22,085 nucleotides of DNA from a virus. A model generated the notes under the pieces. The model was not told the DNA's origin, searched no databases, and saw nothing but the letters and a program-made list of their open reading frames with translations. Location of the stretch: IMG/VR virus record IMGVR_UViG_3300009034_000226, positions 1 through 22,085 of that record; one strand, written 5' to 3'. Shown one piece after another: positions 14,443 to 20,370 of this stretch (the first letter of the stretch is position 1; the number at the start of each line of letters is the position of its first letter). Position numbers and translations under genes: made by a program.

Positions 14443-15003
14443 TTATTTTTTTCCTATTTTTTTTAATTCTTTCATTGTAAACAAATTATATAAATTTAAT
14501 TTAACTTTTTTCAAATTTTCTTTACCACCTTGTTCTCTATCTATAACACAAAAAACATCTTTTATCACTGCCCCCTCTTTTCTTAATTTAATAACTGATT
14601 CTATAACCTGCCCACCAGTAGTAATGACATCTTCAATTATTATTAATTTTTCACCTTCAACAAGTGGTCCTTCGGCTAATTTTTGTGTTCCATATTCTTT
14701 TTTTTGTTTTCTAACAAAAACACATTTTAATCCAGTTAAATAAGATAACATAGTTGCTATTGGGATACCACCAGTTTCCAAACCAGCAAAAAGAGCAGGA
14801 TGAAAAATATGTCTTCTTTGTATTTCTCGTAATAAAAGTCTTGAAATAGAATATAATAAAAATGAATTTGTTTCAAATTGATATTTATCGAAATATTCAT
14901 TAGAAATAAGGCCTGATCTTAATTTAAATTCCCCGATAATATAACACTCTTTAAATATTATTTTTCCTATTTCTTCTTTTGTTAATAAACAATCTTCTTC
15001 CAT
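14443..15003 (-). CDS. pyrE: Orotate phosphoribosyltransferase
   Basis: This enzyme joins orotate to PRPP to make OMP, the fifth step of pyrimidine synthesis. The 186-residue protein has 'GEFKLRSGLISNEYFDKYQF' (residues 24-43, the orotate-binding 'F.L.SG..S..Y.D'), 'GLETGGIPIA' (74-83), the flexible loop 'VRKQKKEYGTQKLAEG' (97-112) with its lysines, and the PRPP loop 'LIIIEDVITTGGQV' (120-133). Length and motif order are those of bacterial PyrE, so it should be active. The start has a GGGAAAAT site. It stands alone among unknown small genes, so it is probably an auxiliary metabolic gene that raises UMP supply during infection. A different phosphoribosyltransferase specificity cannot be excluded. 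Confidence 0.88.
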   Translation of the reverse strand: MEEDCLLTKEEIGKIIFKECYIIGEFKLRSGLISNEYFDKYQFETNSFLLYSISRLLLREIQRRHIFHPALFAGLETGGIPIATMLSYLTGLKCVFVRKQKKEYGTQKLAEGPLVEGEKLIIIEDVITTGGQVIESVIKLRKEGAVIKDVFCVIDREQGGKENLKKVKLNLYNLFTMKELKKIGKK

Positions 15004-15029
15004 TTTATTTTCCCATCTTTGAAATTGTT

Positions 15030-15263
15030 TTAATTTACTTTTTCTTCTAATACCATAAATGCTTTACCATTATTTATTGATTTAAATAATTTATATGGTT
15101 CAGGATAATTATTAATTTTAATCATATTTCTCATCAATTCAAGTTCGTTTTCTTCTATATAATCACTTAAATAATCAATATCAGGTAAAAACATCGTTCC
15201 ATAAATTTTAACATATGCTTTTTCGCTAACTAAATATTTAATTTTTACTTTCCATTTATTCAT
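15030..15263 (-). CDS. Small protein of unknown function
   Basis: The 77-residue product begins MNKWKVKIKYLVSEKAYVKI and includes an acidic helix 'DYLSDYIEENELELMRNMIK'. The mix of short strands and one helix suggests a small alpha/beta fold. The ribosome site is weak (AAGAAAGA). It is the second gene of the leftward run that leads to pyrE, 26 bases before that gene. No family is recognised. Confidence 0.55.
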   Translation of the reverse strand: MNKWKVKIKYLVSEKAYVKIYGTMFLPDIDYLSDYIEENELELMRNMIKINNYPEPYKLFKSINNGKAFMVLEEKVN

Positions 15264-15310
15264 TTAAAAATCTTTCTTTATGTTATGTTATTTTTATCAA
15301 ATTTTATTTT

Positions 15311-15586
15311 TTATTCAAAAAAAAATTTATTTACAACCTGATTAGCATCATTGTAAATACCTATTAATAAATTTATTACTGTCTGAACCTCTTCTTTATT
15401 ATGCAAATAAAAACTATCATTAACAAAACCATTTGATTTTTTAGGATCTTTATAACTAACTTTTAATGAAAAAGAAACATTTTTTTTATCTCCATCACAA
15501 ATATGTTGTATAAGAGAAAAAATTCTATCTTTTATATTGATTTTTGTTGATTCTATATTTTTTATTGGAAGTATTTTATTTTTCAT
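15311..15586 (-). CDS. Small protein of unknown function
   Basis: The 91-residue product has a central beta-like section 'KNVSFSLKVSYKDPKKSNGF' and 'VNDSFYLHNKEEVQTVINLL' near the end, with a final helix. An AGGAAC site lies about 6 bases before the ATG. I recognise no family. It is the first clear gene of the leftward unit downstream of the divergent promoter region at 15.95 kb. Confidence 0.6.
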   Translation of the reverse strand: MKNKILPIKNIESTKINIKDRIFSLIQHICDGDKKNVSFSLKVSYKDPKKSNGFVNDSFYLHNKEEVQTVINLLIGIYNDANQVVNKFFFE

Positions 15587-15694
15587 TTATTTGTTCCTAT
15601 TCAAAATAATATAAAATGGCCCATATTTGTGTTTTATAACTCATTTTAGAGTTAGGTAATATGATTATATATTTTAAGTATAAAATTAATGATT

Positions 15695-15895
15695 TTAGAG
15701 CTCTGAAGTGCTATTTTCTTTCTTTCTATAAAAACTATAACTAAAATTATCTAAATATTTGCCTTTTATAAAAATTCTTTTATTCATACATAATATTTTA
15801 TATAAAATACAACATTCTGCTTCTTTAATATTAATAATAGTTGGATAAGTAGTATTTTTATTAAAATTTTCACAATTATTACAACATTTTTTTAT
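15695..15895 (-). CDS. Possible Cys-containing small protein with ATA start
   Basis: An open frame of 66 codons reads KKCCNNCENFNKN after its first codon and continues 'AECCILYKILCMNKRIFIKG', with paired Cys near the N-terminus like other miniproteins here. A GGAGAG site lies 5 bases before the codon ATA, which would be the start; no ATG, GTG or TTG is in frame upstream of the Cys motif. The next in-frame ATG gives only the last 30 residues. Either a rare start is used, a base is missing in the A-run, or the gene is decayed. Confidence 0.35.
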   Translation of the reverse strand: MKKCCNNCENFNKNTTYPTIINIKEAECCILYKILCMNKRIFIKGKYLDNFSYSFYRKKENSTSEL

Positions 15896-15925
15896 TTTTT
15901 CTCTCCAATTTTATAATATTCATTC

Positions 15926-15957
15926 TATATTATATCATAAAATTGTGATATAATATA
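15926..15957. promoter_or_regulatory. Inverted repeat with back-to-back extended -10 promoters
   Basis: Arms 15926-15937 and 15946-15957 are perfect 12-base inverted repeats around an 8-base spacer. Each arm read outward contains TGATATAAT, an extended -10 element, so one drives the leftward genes and one the rightward genes. There is no clear -35. A dimeric regulator bound to the repeat would cover both promoters. Confidence 0.6.
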
Positions 15958-15975
15958 ATTTATAAATGATAATTA
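15948..15975 (+). repeat. Direct repeat, copy 1 (promoter/leader)
   Basis: This 28-base stretch matches 16373-16400 at 27 of 28 positions. Copy 1 spans the rightward -10 element and the start of the leader before the 117-residue gene. Confidence 0.6.
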
Positions 15976-16006
15976 TTTTTTTATTAACAAACAAGAGAGA
16001 AAAAAA

Positions 16007-16360
16007 ATGGAAATTGAAATAATTACAACAAAAACGAAATTAACAAAATTTATTCTTAATCAAATGTTTTCTAGAGAAAACAAAGAAATACTTAATCATT
16101 ATAATGTCCTGGGTTATATAGTAAATATAGTAAAAAATAAATTTAAAGCGGTTATAATAGAACAAAAAGGAGAATATTATATTTTAGCTACCAATTGGAA
16201 AAAAGGAGAAAAATCAATTTCTCGTAAAACAGGGCAATTTTCTCATAAAGTTGAGTATTTTCATCAATATATAAAGTTTACCACTGCCACTGAATGTGAT
16301 GATTTTTGGAAACTTCTACAAAATACTTTAAGTAAAGCTACTGAGCATATTTATATATAA
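16007..16360 (+). CDS. First gene of rightward unit, unknown function
   Basis: The 117-residue protein (MEIEIITTKTKLTKFILNQM) has a beta-rich middle 'NVLGYIVNIVKNKFKAVIIE' then 'GEYYILATNWKKGEKSISRK' and a helical end. The pattern 'VLGYiv.v.k..yk.iLIe..GeYy......W.k' recurs among uncharacterised small phage proteins as I recall. AAGAGAG lies before the ATG. As the first gene after the divergent promoters it should be expressed early. Function unknown. Confidence 0.75.
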   Translation: MEIEIITTKTKLTKFILNQMFSRENKEILNHYNVLGYIVNIVKNKFKAVIIEQKGEYYILATNWKKGEKSISRKTGQFSHKVEYFHQYIKFTTATECDDFWKLLQNTLSKATEHIYI

Positions 16361-16599
16361 AATAAAACTATAATATAATATAATTTATAAATAATAATTA
16401 ATTTTTTAAATAAAAGAAAATAGAATAATATCGATATCAATGATTAGAAATAAAATTGAAAATAAAAAAAAAGATGATGATACAATGTTGTAAATGTGGA
16501 AATTGGCGATTTGACATTCCTATGTCATCTTGTTCAATTATAATTAATAATTATATATTAACTAATTATAATAAACAAAAAAAAAGAAGAATATTAAAA
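16361..16599 (+). other. Spacer with second promoter-like repeat and a short Cys frame
   Basis: It contains repeat copy 2 (16373-16400), a 17-codon frame at 16440, and a frame from ATG at 16474 reading MMIQCCKCGNWRFDIPMSSC that stays open into the next gene. That frame has no ribosome site; it may be an alternative N-terminus of the next gene or the remains of a zinc-binding gene. Confidence 0.45.
16373..16400 (+). repeat. Direct repeat, copy 2 (possible second promoter)
   Basis: This stretch is nearly identical to 15948-15975. It includes TATAAT-like sequence but lacks the TG of the extended -10 and lacks the inverted-repeat partner, so it may be an unregulated or inactive duplicate of the rightward promoter. 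Confidence 0.5.
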
Positions 16600-16920
16600 A
16601 TGAAAATAGAAGAATTACATAAAAAAATTATTGAAATACAACAAGAATATAAAAGAAGAATAGAACCATTAAGAGAGAAATTAAAACAATTTAATGAAAT
16701 ATCTGCTAAAATACCGTATGGAGAATATAAAGGCCGGTGGGGAAAAATTTCGGGGACAAATTGGTCTGATGGTGAAATAGGAGCCCTAATACAGCCGTAC
16801 AGATTAATAGGAGATCGTGTAAAATTAGGTGACGTATTAAATGATAGACCTGACGCAAGAACATATTGGAAATTAAGTGATATAAAGGAAATAAAAGAAA
16901 TAAAGGAAATAAAGGAATAA
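16600..16920 (+). CDS. Small protein with coiled-coil N-part, unknown function
   Basis: From the ATG at 16600 (AAGAAGA about 9 bases upstream) the product is 106 residues. Residues 1-32 are a charged coiled coil (MKIEELHKKIIEIQQEYKRR), then 'IPYGEYKGRWGKISGTNWSD', 'GEIGALIQPYRLIGDRVKLG' and 'DRPDARTYWKLSD', a Gly/Trp-containing globular part, ending in four Ile-Lys-Glu repeats. The frame is open upstream to 16456, so a longer form of up to 154 residues with a CCKC motif is possible, but it lacks a ribosome site. No family is recognised. Confidence 0.65.
   Translation: MKIEELHKKIIEIQQEYKRRIEPLREKLKQFNEISAKIPYGEYKGRWGKISGTNWSDGEIGALIQPYRLIGDRVKLGDVLNDRPDARTYWKLSDIKEIKEIKEIKE
16882..16917 (+). 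repeat. Four 9-base tandem repeats at gene end
   Basis: The unit ATAAAGGAA occurs four times (one unit has an A for G), coding Ile-Lys-Glu each time, directly before the stop. Each unit contains an AAGGAA ribosome-site-like core, which could add to translation of the next gene. Confidence 0.8.
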
Positions 16921-16934
16921 TCAGGGAAATAAAT

Positions 16935-17162
16935 ATGACAAAAATAGTATACTATGAAATAATAAAAAGAATAGAGAGCAGCACACCAATTGATACACCC
17001 GATAGTTATTATTCTTGCGGATGCTTTGAGCGTGATAAAGATGCTGAAAAAGAAAAAGAAAGATTATTAAAAGAATTATTGATTTTAATAAGAAAAGATC
17101 CTAGTTTTTATAATCTTCATACCGATTATTTTATAAAAGAAAAAGAATTAAGACTTAAATAA
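16935..17162 (+). CDS. Small protein of unknown function
   Basis: The 75-residue product starts MTKIVYYEIIKRIESSTPID, has 'TPDSYYSCGCFERDKDAEKE' and a long charged helix to the end. The layout (short strand, polar loop, helix) is that of many small phage proteins. An AGGGA site precedes the ATG 8 bases away, 14 bases after the previous stop. No family is recognised. Confidence 0.65.
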   Translation: MTKIVYYEIIKRIESSTPIDTPDSYYSCGCFERDKDAEKEKERLLKELLILIRKDPSFYNLHTDYFIKEKELRLK

Positions 17163-17182
17163 TTTTTTAAAATTTTTAGAAG
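17163..17182 (+). repeat. A/T-tract intercistronic motif
   Basis: TTTTTTAAAATTTTTAGAAG lies between the stop of the previous gene and the ribosome site of the next. It is one of at least six similar tracts in this unit. Confidence 0.5.
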
Positions 17183-17188
17183 AATCAA

Positions 17189-17464
17189 ATGATAATTGAA
17201 AATTTAACAGATAATAATGTAAATGAATTAAAAAATAAACTTTCAAAAATGCAAGAAGACAATCCTGAAATAAAACATCAGGTAGTATCTGAAATAGCTT
17301 TGCAAAAAGCAATTAAAAATACTCAAAAAAACTTAGAAAGTGAGAGAATATATAATTATTTATATAAAATTATAGATAAAATAGATAATTTAGATAGGAA
17401 AATAGATTTAATGTTTAATAAACACGTATTAATTGATGGGAAAATGGTAAAACTCAATATTTAG
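17189..17464 (+). CDS. Coiled-coil small protein, unknown function
   Basis: The 91-residue product is almost wholly helical, with heptad-like charged stretches 'VNELKNKLSKMQEDNPEIKH' and 'YNYLYKIIDKIDNLDRKIDL', ending in a short strand 'KHVLIDGKMVKLNI'. It probably forms a dimer. The ribosome site is AGAAG. It starts 26 bases after the previous gene and ends 11 bases before the next. No function can be assigned. Confidence 0.65.
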   Translation: MIIENLTDNNVNELKNKLSKMQEDNPEIKHQVVSEIALQKAIKNTQKNLESERIYNYLYKIIDKIDNLDRKIDLMFNKHVLIDGKMVKLNI

Positions 17465-17475
17465 GAGAGAATAAA

Positions 17476-17985
17476 ATGATATTTAGAATTCAAGTTGAAT
17501 ATCAAGATAAAAGCAAAGATCCTTGGTGGGAAATATATGATAATCCAAGAGTAATTAATCCTACAAAATGGGGACAAGATACGGTTGAACGGTTTAATAA
17601 TACTTTACATCCAGGGGAAAGATCCAGAAGATTTCTAAAGGCAGAAAAAGTTACACGGCTATTTCTTCCAGTTACATTTGAAGTATTCTCTTGGTATTAT
17701 AAAAAAATAAAAAACTTTGAGTTAAAAAGATATGGACAAAAATGGACCGAAAAACATATATACAGAGGACGACCAGTTGAAATAAGTCGGGGATATAATA
17801 AAAGAAATCGAATGTGCGGCAAAATTGGCAAAGTTGTTATTGGTTCTATGGAAAAAATATTTATAAAAATTCCCTTTAAAGAAATTATTCCAATAGCCAA
17901 AACAGAGATATTTGCTTTAAGTATAATTAATAAAACTACTCCCATTTCAGAAAGATATATTGCTTTTGAAATAACATATTTATAA
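17476..17985 (+). CDS. Basic protein of unknown function
   Basis: The 169-residue product is basic and aromatic-rich: 'DPWWEIYDNPRVINPTKWGQ', 'TVERFNNTLHPGERSRRFLK', then 'KIKNFELKRYGQKWTEKHIY', 'NRMCGKIGKVVIGSMEKIFI'. The 'W....FN.TL.pGE..R' segment is found in some uncharacterised phage proteins as I recall, and the middle section could be a short transposase-like or nucleic-acid-binding surface, but I see no catalytic motif. A TAGGAGAG site precedes the ATG. An antisense frame exists at 17697-18005 but looks like a shadow. Confidence 0.7.
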   Translation: MIFRIQVEYQDKSKDPWWEIYDNPRVINPTKWGQDTVERFNNTLHPGERSRRFLKAEKVTRLFLPVTFEVFSWYYKKIKNFELKRYGQKWTEKHIYRGRPVEISRGYNKRNRMCGKIGKVVIGSMEKIFIKIPFKEIIPIAKTEIFALSIINKTTPISERYIAFEITYL

Positions 17986-17995
17986 GAAAAACAAA

Positions 17996-18142
17996 ATGAG
18001 AACACCTGAAAAACTAATAAAAAAAATTGATATAGCTGATGAAATTTTAATTCTGAATGTTAATGGATATATAGGGAAATCTACGAGAAATGAAATAAAT
18101 TATGCTACTAAACAAAATAAATATATTAGGTATTTAGAATAA
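17996..18142 (+). pseudogene. C-terminal fragment of a nucleoside-deoxyribosyltransferase-like / DUF4406-type protein
   Basis: The 48-residue frame MRTPEKLIKKIDIADEILIL continues 'NVNGYIGKSTRNEINYATKQ' and ends NKYIRYLE. This equals the C-terminal half of small phage and bacterial proteins with 'KID.aDEilviNv.GYIGeSTr.EIeYA...gK.irYLE', whose full length is about 110-130 residues with an N-terminal 'cGS..F' nucleotide-binding part that is missing here. The upstream gene is unrelated, so the N-part has been lost. The fragment still has an ATG but no good ribosome site (AAGAAAAACAAA). It may be decayed or retained as a minimal domain. Confidence 0.65.
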
Positions 18143-18153
18143 TCTTATAAGAA

Positions 18154-18711
18154 ATGAATGATTTTCTTGAATTTTATAATAAAATTATAAATAAAGATAA
18201 AAAAACCTGGGATATCTTTATTTTTGAATACAGTAATCTTATTTATTATTATATTAGAAATACTTTTAGAAAATATAATTTTTCTCCCAGAAATGATGAA
18301 GCCAAGGAAATATTTAATGAAATAATTATTCGTCTTTTAAGAAAAAATTGTTTTACTTTAAAAAAACTTAAAAAAAAGAATAATCGTTCATTTATAAGTT
18401 ATTTAGACATAATAAGTTCTCATTTAACTATTGATTTTTTAAGAAAACAAAGAAAAAGTATTAATTTAAAAGATATTGAATACATTCCGGATTCTTTTGA
18501 TTTTATTAAAAATATTGAAAATGAAGAATTAATAAAAAAATTAGTAAAGAAAATACCCAATCAGCAACGCTATTTGTTTAAATTAATTTTTAAAAAAAAT
18601 TTTTCTCTTGACGATATTACTAAAATAATGTCTTTAAATAAAAATGCCATTGGACAATTAAAATTTAGAATGATTCATAATTTAAGAAAAATAAAAAAAG
18701 ATTTAATTTAG
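18154..18711 (+). CDS. RNA polymerase sigma-70-family factor (ECF-like)
   Basis: The 185-residue protein has the two-domain layout of ECF sigma factors. Region 2 spans about residues 20-102, with 'NEIIIRLLRKNCFTLKKLKK' and 'SFISYLDIISSHLTIDFLRK' then QRK, the characteristic 'f..yL..i..n...d.lRk..r' helix. Region 4 spans about 124-182, with 'EELIKKLVKKIPNQQRYLFK' and 'FSLDDITKIMSLNKNAIGQL' then 'KFRMIHNLRKIKKDL', a helix-turn-helix that reads -35 DNA. It would direct host RNA polymerase to a phage promoter class, plausibly the structural genes, which lack clear -35 boxes. Divergent sequence; a different regulator of sigma type is possible. The ribosome site is weak. Confidence 0.8.
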   Translation: MNDFLEFYNKIINKDKKTWDIFIFEYSNLIYYYIRNTFRKYNFSPRNDEAKEIFNEIIIRLLRKNCFTLKKLKKKNNRSFISYLDIISSHLTIDFLRKQRKSINLKDIEYIPDSFDFIKNIENEELIKKLVKKIPNQQRYLFKLIFKKNFSLDDITKIMSLNKNAIGQLKFRMIHNLRKIKKDLI

Positions 18712-18721
18712 GGGAATAAAA

Positions 18722-18928
18722 ATGAAAGCATTATTTAAACAAAATTTAGAAGACTGTAGCGATTGTTGTTTTTATTTTTATGAGAAATATTGGGGTAGTG
18801 ATTGTCATCATCCTGATAGACCAGATGAAAATGATACAGAAACATTAGGAGATGAGCCGTTAGCAAAAAACAGAATAGATGATTTTCCAAAATGGTGTCC
18901 TTTTTTAAAGGAAGAGAGGCAAAAATGA
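18722..18928 (+). CDS. Cys-rich small protein, probable zinc binder
   Basis: The 68-residue product contains 'LEDCSDCCFYFYEKYWGSDC' followed by HHPDRP, and near the end 'DDFPKWCPFLKEERQK'. The cluster C-x2-CC-x10-C-HH plus the last WCP suggests a single zinc site. The 'C..C.fY.......C.hP.r......P..CPl' layout is common in uncharacterised small phage proteins as I recall. GGGGAATAAAA precedes the ATG 10 bases after the sigma gene. Its TGA overlaps the next start. Confidence 0.75.
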   Translation: MKALFKQNLEDCSDCCFYFYEKYWGSDCHHPDRPDENDTETLGDEPLAKNRIDDFPKWCPFLKEERQK

Positions 18929-19113
18929 TTAATCAAGATATACGTTTAATTAGAATATTACGTAATATGAAATGGCAAGAATATAAAGGAAACCTTAATG
19001 CGTTATTAGAAGCTTGTAGTATTATGGAAATATCGAGAAAAGAATATAGTGTTATTTATAAAACAATAAATGATTTTATAACAGTAATGGAAGAAGAGTG
19101 TTTAAATGTATAA
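18925..19113 (+). CDS. Small helical protein of unknown function
   Basis: I start at the ATG at 18925, which overlaps the previous TGA (ATGA) and has a GAGAGG site 8 bases upstream; a longer frame exists but runs inside the Cys-rich gene. The 62-residue product MINQDIRLIRILRNMKWQEY continues 'NLNALLEACSIMEISRKEYS' and 'IYKTINDFITVMEEECLNV'. It is all-helical, with no known motif. Confidence 0.65.
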   Translation: MINQDIRLIRILRNMKWQEYKGNLNALLEACSIMEISRKEYSVIYKTINDFITVMEEECLNV

Positions 19114-19170
19114 TAAAATTAAAAAAGAAAAAGTAGAAGTAAAATAAACAATGAAAAATAATAATACACA

Positions 19171-19311
19171 ATGAAAAAAATAGAAAAGAAATTATATAAA
19201 AAACCGATTATTAAAAAAGAAGAAAAAATGAAATTTCCTATTGAAATTATTAATACAAAAAATAAAAAAACAATTTGTAAACAATGTTCGGGTTGCCATA
19301 GTTGTAGATAA
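19171..19311 (+). CDS. 46-residue peptide with C-terminal Cys cluster
   Basis: The frame MKKIEKKLYKKPIIKKEEKM, 'KFPIEIINTKNKKTICKQCS', ends GCHSCR. The tail C-x2-C-x2-C-x2-C (CKQCSGCHSC) is compact and could bind a metal or be modified. The N-terminal half is very Lys-rich and leader-like. There is no strong ribosome site (AATACACA). Small peptides with a charged leader and a Cys core resemble RiPP precursors superficially, but no modifying enzyme is visible in the window. Confidence 0.5.
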   Translation: MKKIEKKLYKKPIIKKEEKMKFPIEIINTKNKKTICKQCSGCHSCR

Positions 19312-19338
19312 TTTCAAAAAGAATTTTAGGAGAATAGA

Positions 19339-19386
19339 ATGAACATAATAGCTATTTGTTGTAAGAAATATGAAAATTTATATTAG
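19339..19386 (+). CDS. 15-residue frame behind a strong ribosome site
   Basis: TTTTAGGAGAATAGA precedes an ATG opening MNIIAICCKKYENLY, then TAG. A strong site in front of so short a frame suggests a truncated gene or a leader peptide for the gene at 19398. The function is unknown. Confidence 0.35.
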   Translation: MNIIAICCKKYENLY

Positions 19387-19397
19387 TAATTTTTGAA

Positions 19398-19607
19398 ATG
19401 AATATTAAGAAAATAAAAAAATTTAAAGAATTATATAAAAAAATTAATAATAAAATAAAACGCAATATTGGTATACATTCAATCTGTCTTTATGAATGCG
19501 AATTTTGGAATAAAGATACTGATATCTGTGATTTATGGGGATTTTCTATTAAAATAAGACCAGATAATATGTGTGAAAAAGTTTTTCCAGAATTATATAT
19601 TTTTTAG
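19398..19607 (+). CDS. Cys-containing small protein, unknown function
   Basis: The 69-residue product starts MNIKKIKKFKELYKKINNKI, highly basic and helical, then 'GIHSICLYECEFWNKDTDIC' and 'DLWGFSIKIRPDNMCEKVFP'. Four Cys in the second half suggest a small metal-binding or disulphide fold. The start ATG follows the 15-residue frame by 11 bases without a good ribosome site; coupling is possible. It ends 3 bases before the nuclease gene. Confidence 0.6.
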   Translation: MNIKKIKKFKELYKKINNKIKRNIGIHSICLYECEFWNKDTDICDLWGFSIKIRPDNMCEKVFPELYIF

Positions 19608-19610
19608 CTT

Positions 19611-20078
19611 ATGAATGCATTAGATATTGAAACAGCAATAGCAAGATTTATAAATCCACGTATAAATATAATCGTACCTAATATTCATTGGGGATTTGGT
19701 TTGAATTATGAATGTGATTTATTAATAATTCGCCCCAGTTATTGGGCACATGAAATTGAAATTAAAATATCTATAGCAGATATAAAAAAAGAAAAGTTAA
19801 AACGATCTACCGCACATGGAAGTAATAAAATTCAGAAATTTTCTTATGCAGTACCAGAGGCAATAAATCATTATAAATATCTACCGTTAGATTGTGGTTT
19901 AATTGTAGTTAGAAACAATGGACATTGCAAAACAATACGACCCCCGAAAATAAATAAAAGTGCTAGAAAATTAAGAGAAGATGAAGTCCGTAAAATATTG
20001 CATTTGGGATGTATGAGAATATGGAGTTTAAAAGAAAAAATTATCAATCAAAAAAGAAAAAAAAATAAAAATTTTTAA
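19611..20078 (+). CDS. PD-(D/E)XK nuclease, MmcB-like
   Basis: The 155-residue protein carries a PD-(D/E)XK core: 'NYECDLLIIRPSYWAHEIEI' then KIS, giving Asp36, Glu50 and Lys52, followed by 'KIQKFSYAVPEAINHYKYLP' and 'CGLIVVRNNGHCKTIRPPKI'. This arrangement, 'D.l....gy.hEiEIK.s..D...d', then 'n.fyyavP....' and 'GLi.v', is that of MmcB-like phage and bacterial proteins implicated in DNA repair. The likely role is cutting or repairing DNA during phage replication or host DNA breakdown; the exact substrate is not known. It has a Lys-rich tail. No ribosome site is seen; the start is 3 bases after the previous stop. Confidence 0.8.
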   Translation: MNALDIETAIARFINPRINIIVPNIHWGFGLNYECDLLIIRPSYWAHEIEIKISIADIKKEKLKRSTAHGSNKIQKFSYAVPEAINHYKYLPLDCGLIVVRNNGHCKTIRPPKINKSARKLREDEVRKILHLGCMRIWSLKEKIINQKRKKNKNF

Positions 20079-20093
20079 AATTTTTAAGATTTT
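20067..20093 (+). repeat. A/T-tract intercistronic motif
   Basis: Runs of five A, five T, four A, five T and AAGATTTT follow the nuclease coding end, the same pattern as before other genes of this unit. Confidence 0.5.
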
Positions 20094-20114
20094 ATTTATT
20101 AATAAATTAATATA

Positions 20115-20330
20115 ATGAAAATAATATTAAAAGATTTAAAGGAAAGAATATTAGAATTAGACAAATGTCTTAAAGAATTAAATATTAAATTAGATAATGT
20201 TAGTATAGAATTTGCACAAGGTACAATGAATGTATATTTACCTGAGAAAGTTCACAGTATAGAAATAACTGGGAAATTTTGTCAAAATAAAAGTGATATA
20301 GAAATATTAAGAGAATATGGAATTATATAG
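20115..20330 (+). CDS. Small protein of unknown function
   Basis: The 71-residue product begins with a helix MKIILKDLKERILELDKCLK, then 'KLDNVSIEFAQGTMNVYLPE' and 'VHSIEITGKFCQNKSDIEIL'. It could be a small alpha/beta fold. The ATG lacks a ribosome site but follows the A/T-tract motif and TTAATATA. It ends in TAG, showing that TAG is a normal stop here. No family is recognised. Confidence 0.6.
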   Translation: MKIILKDLKERILELDKCLKELNIKLDNVSIEFAQGTMNVYLPEKVHSIEITGKFCQNKSDIEILREYGII

Positions 20331-20337
20331 TTTATTT

Positions 20338-20363
20338 AAAAATTTTTAAAATTTTTTTAGGAG
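20338..20363 (+). repeat. A/T-tract intercistronic motif with ribosome site
   Basis: The clearest copy: five A, five T, four A, seven T and AGGAG, directly before the 62-residue Cys gene. Confidence 0.55.
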
Positions 20364-20370
20364 AAATAAA

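Larger units (their letters stand above)
15587..16006. other. 420-base divergent control region
   Basis: This stretch lies between the leftward and rightward units. It holds a possible Cys-containing small frame on the minus strand (15695-15895), the inverted-repeat divergent promoters (15926-15957) and the leader of the rightward unit. Positions 15587-15694 contain nothing I can name. Confidence 0.6.

Noticed and set aside
17697-18005. Minus-strand 102-codon frame
   Set aside because: It covers the plus-strand basic protein gene, which has a good ribosome site and fits the operon.
19171-19311. RiPP (modified peptide) precursor
   Set aside because: A leader-plus-Cys-core look alone is not enough; no radical SAM, YcaO, lanthionine or transporter gene is in the window.
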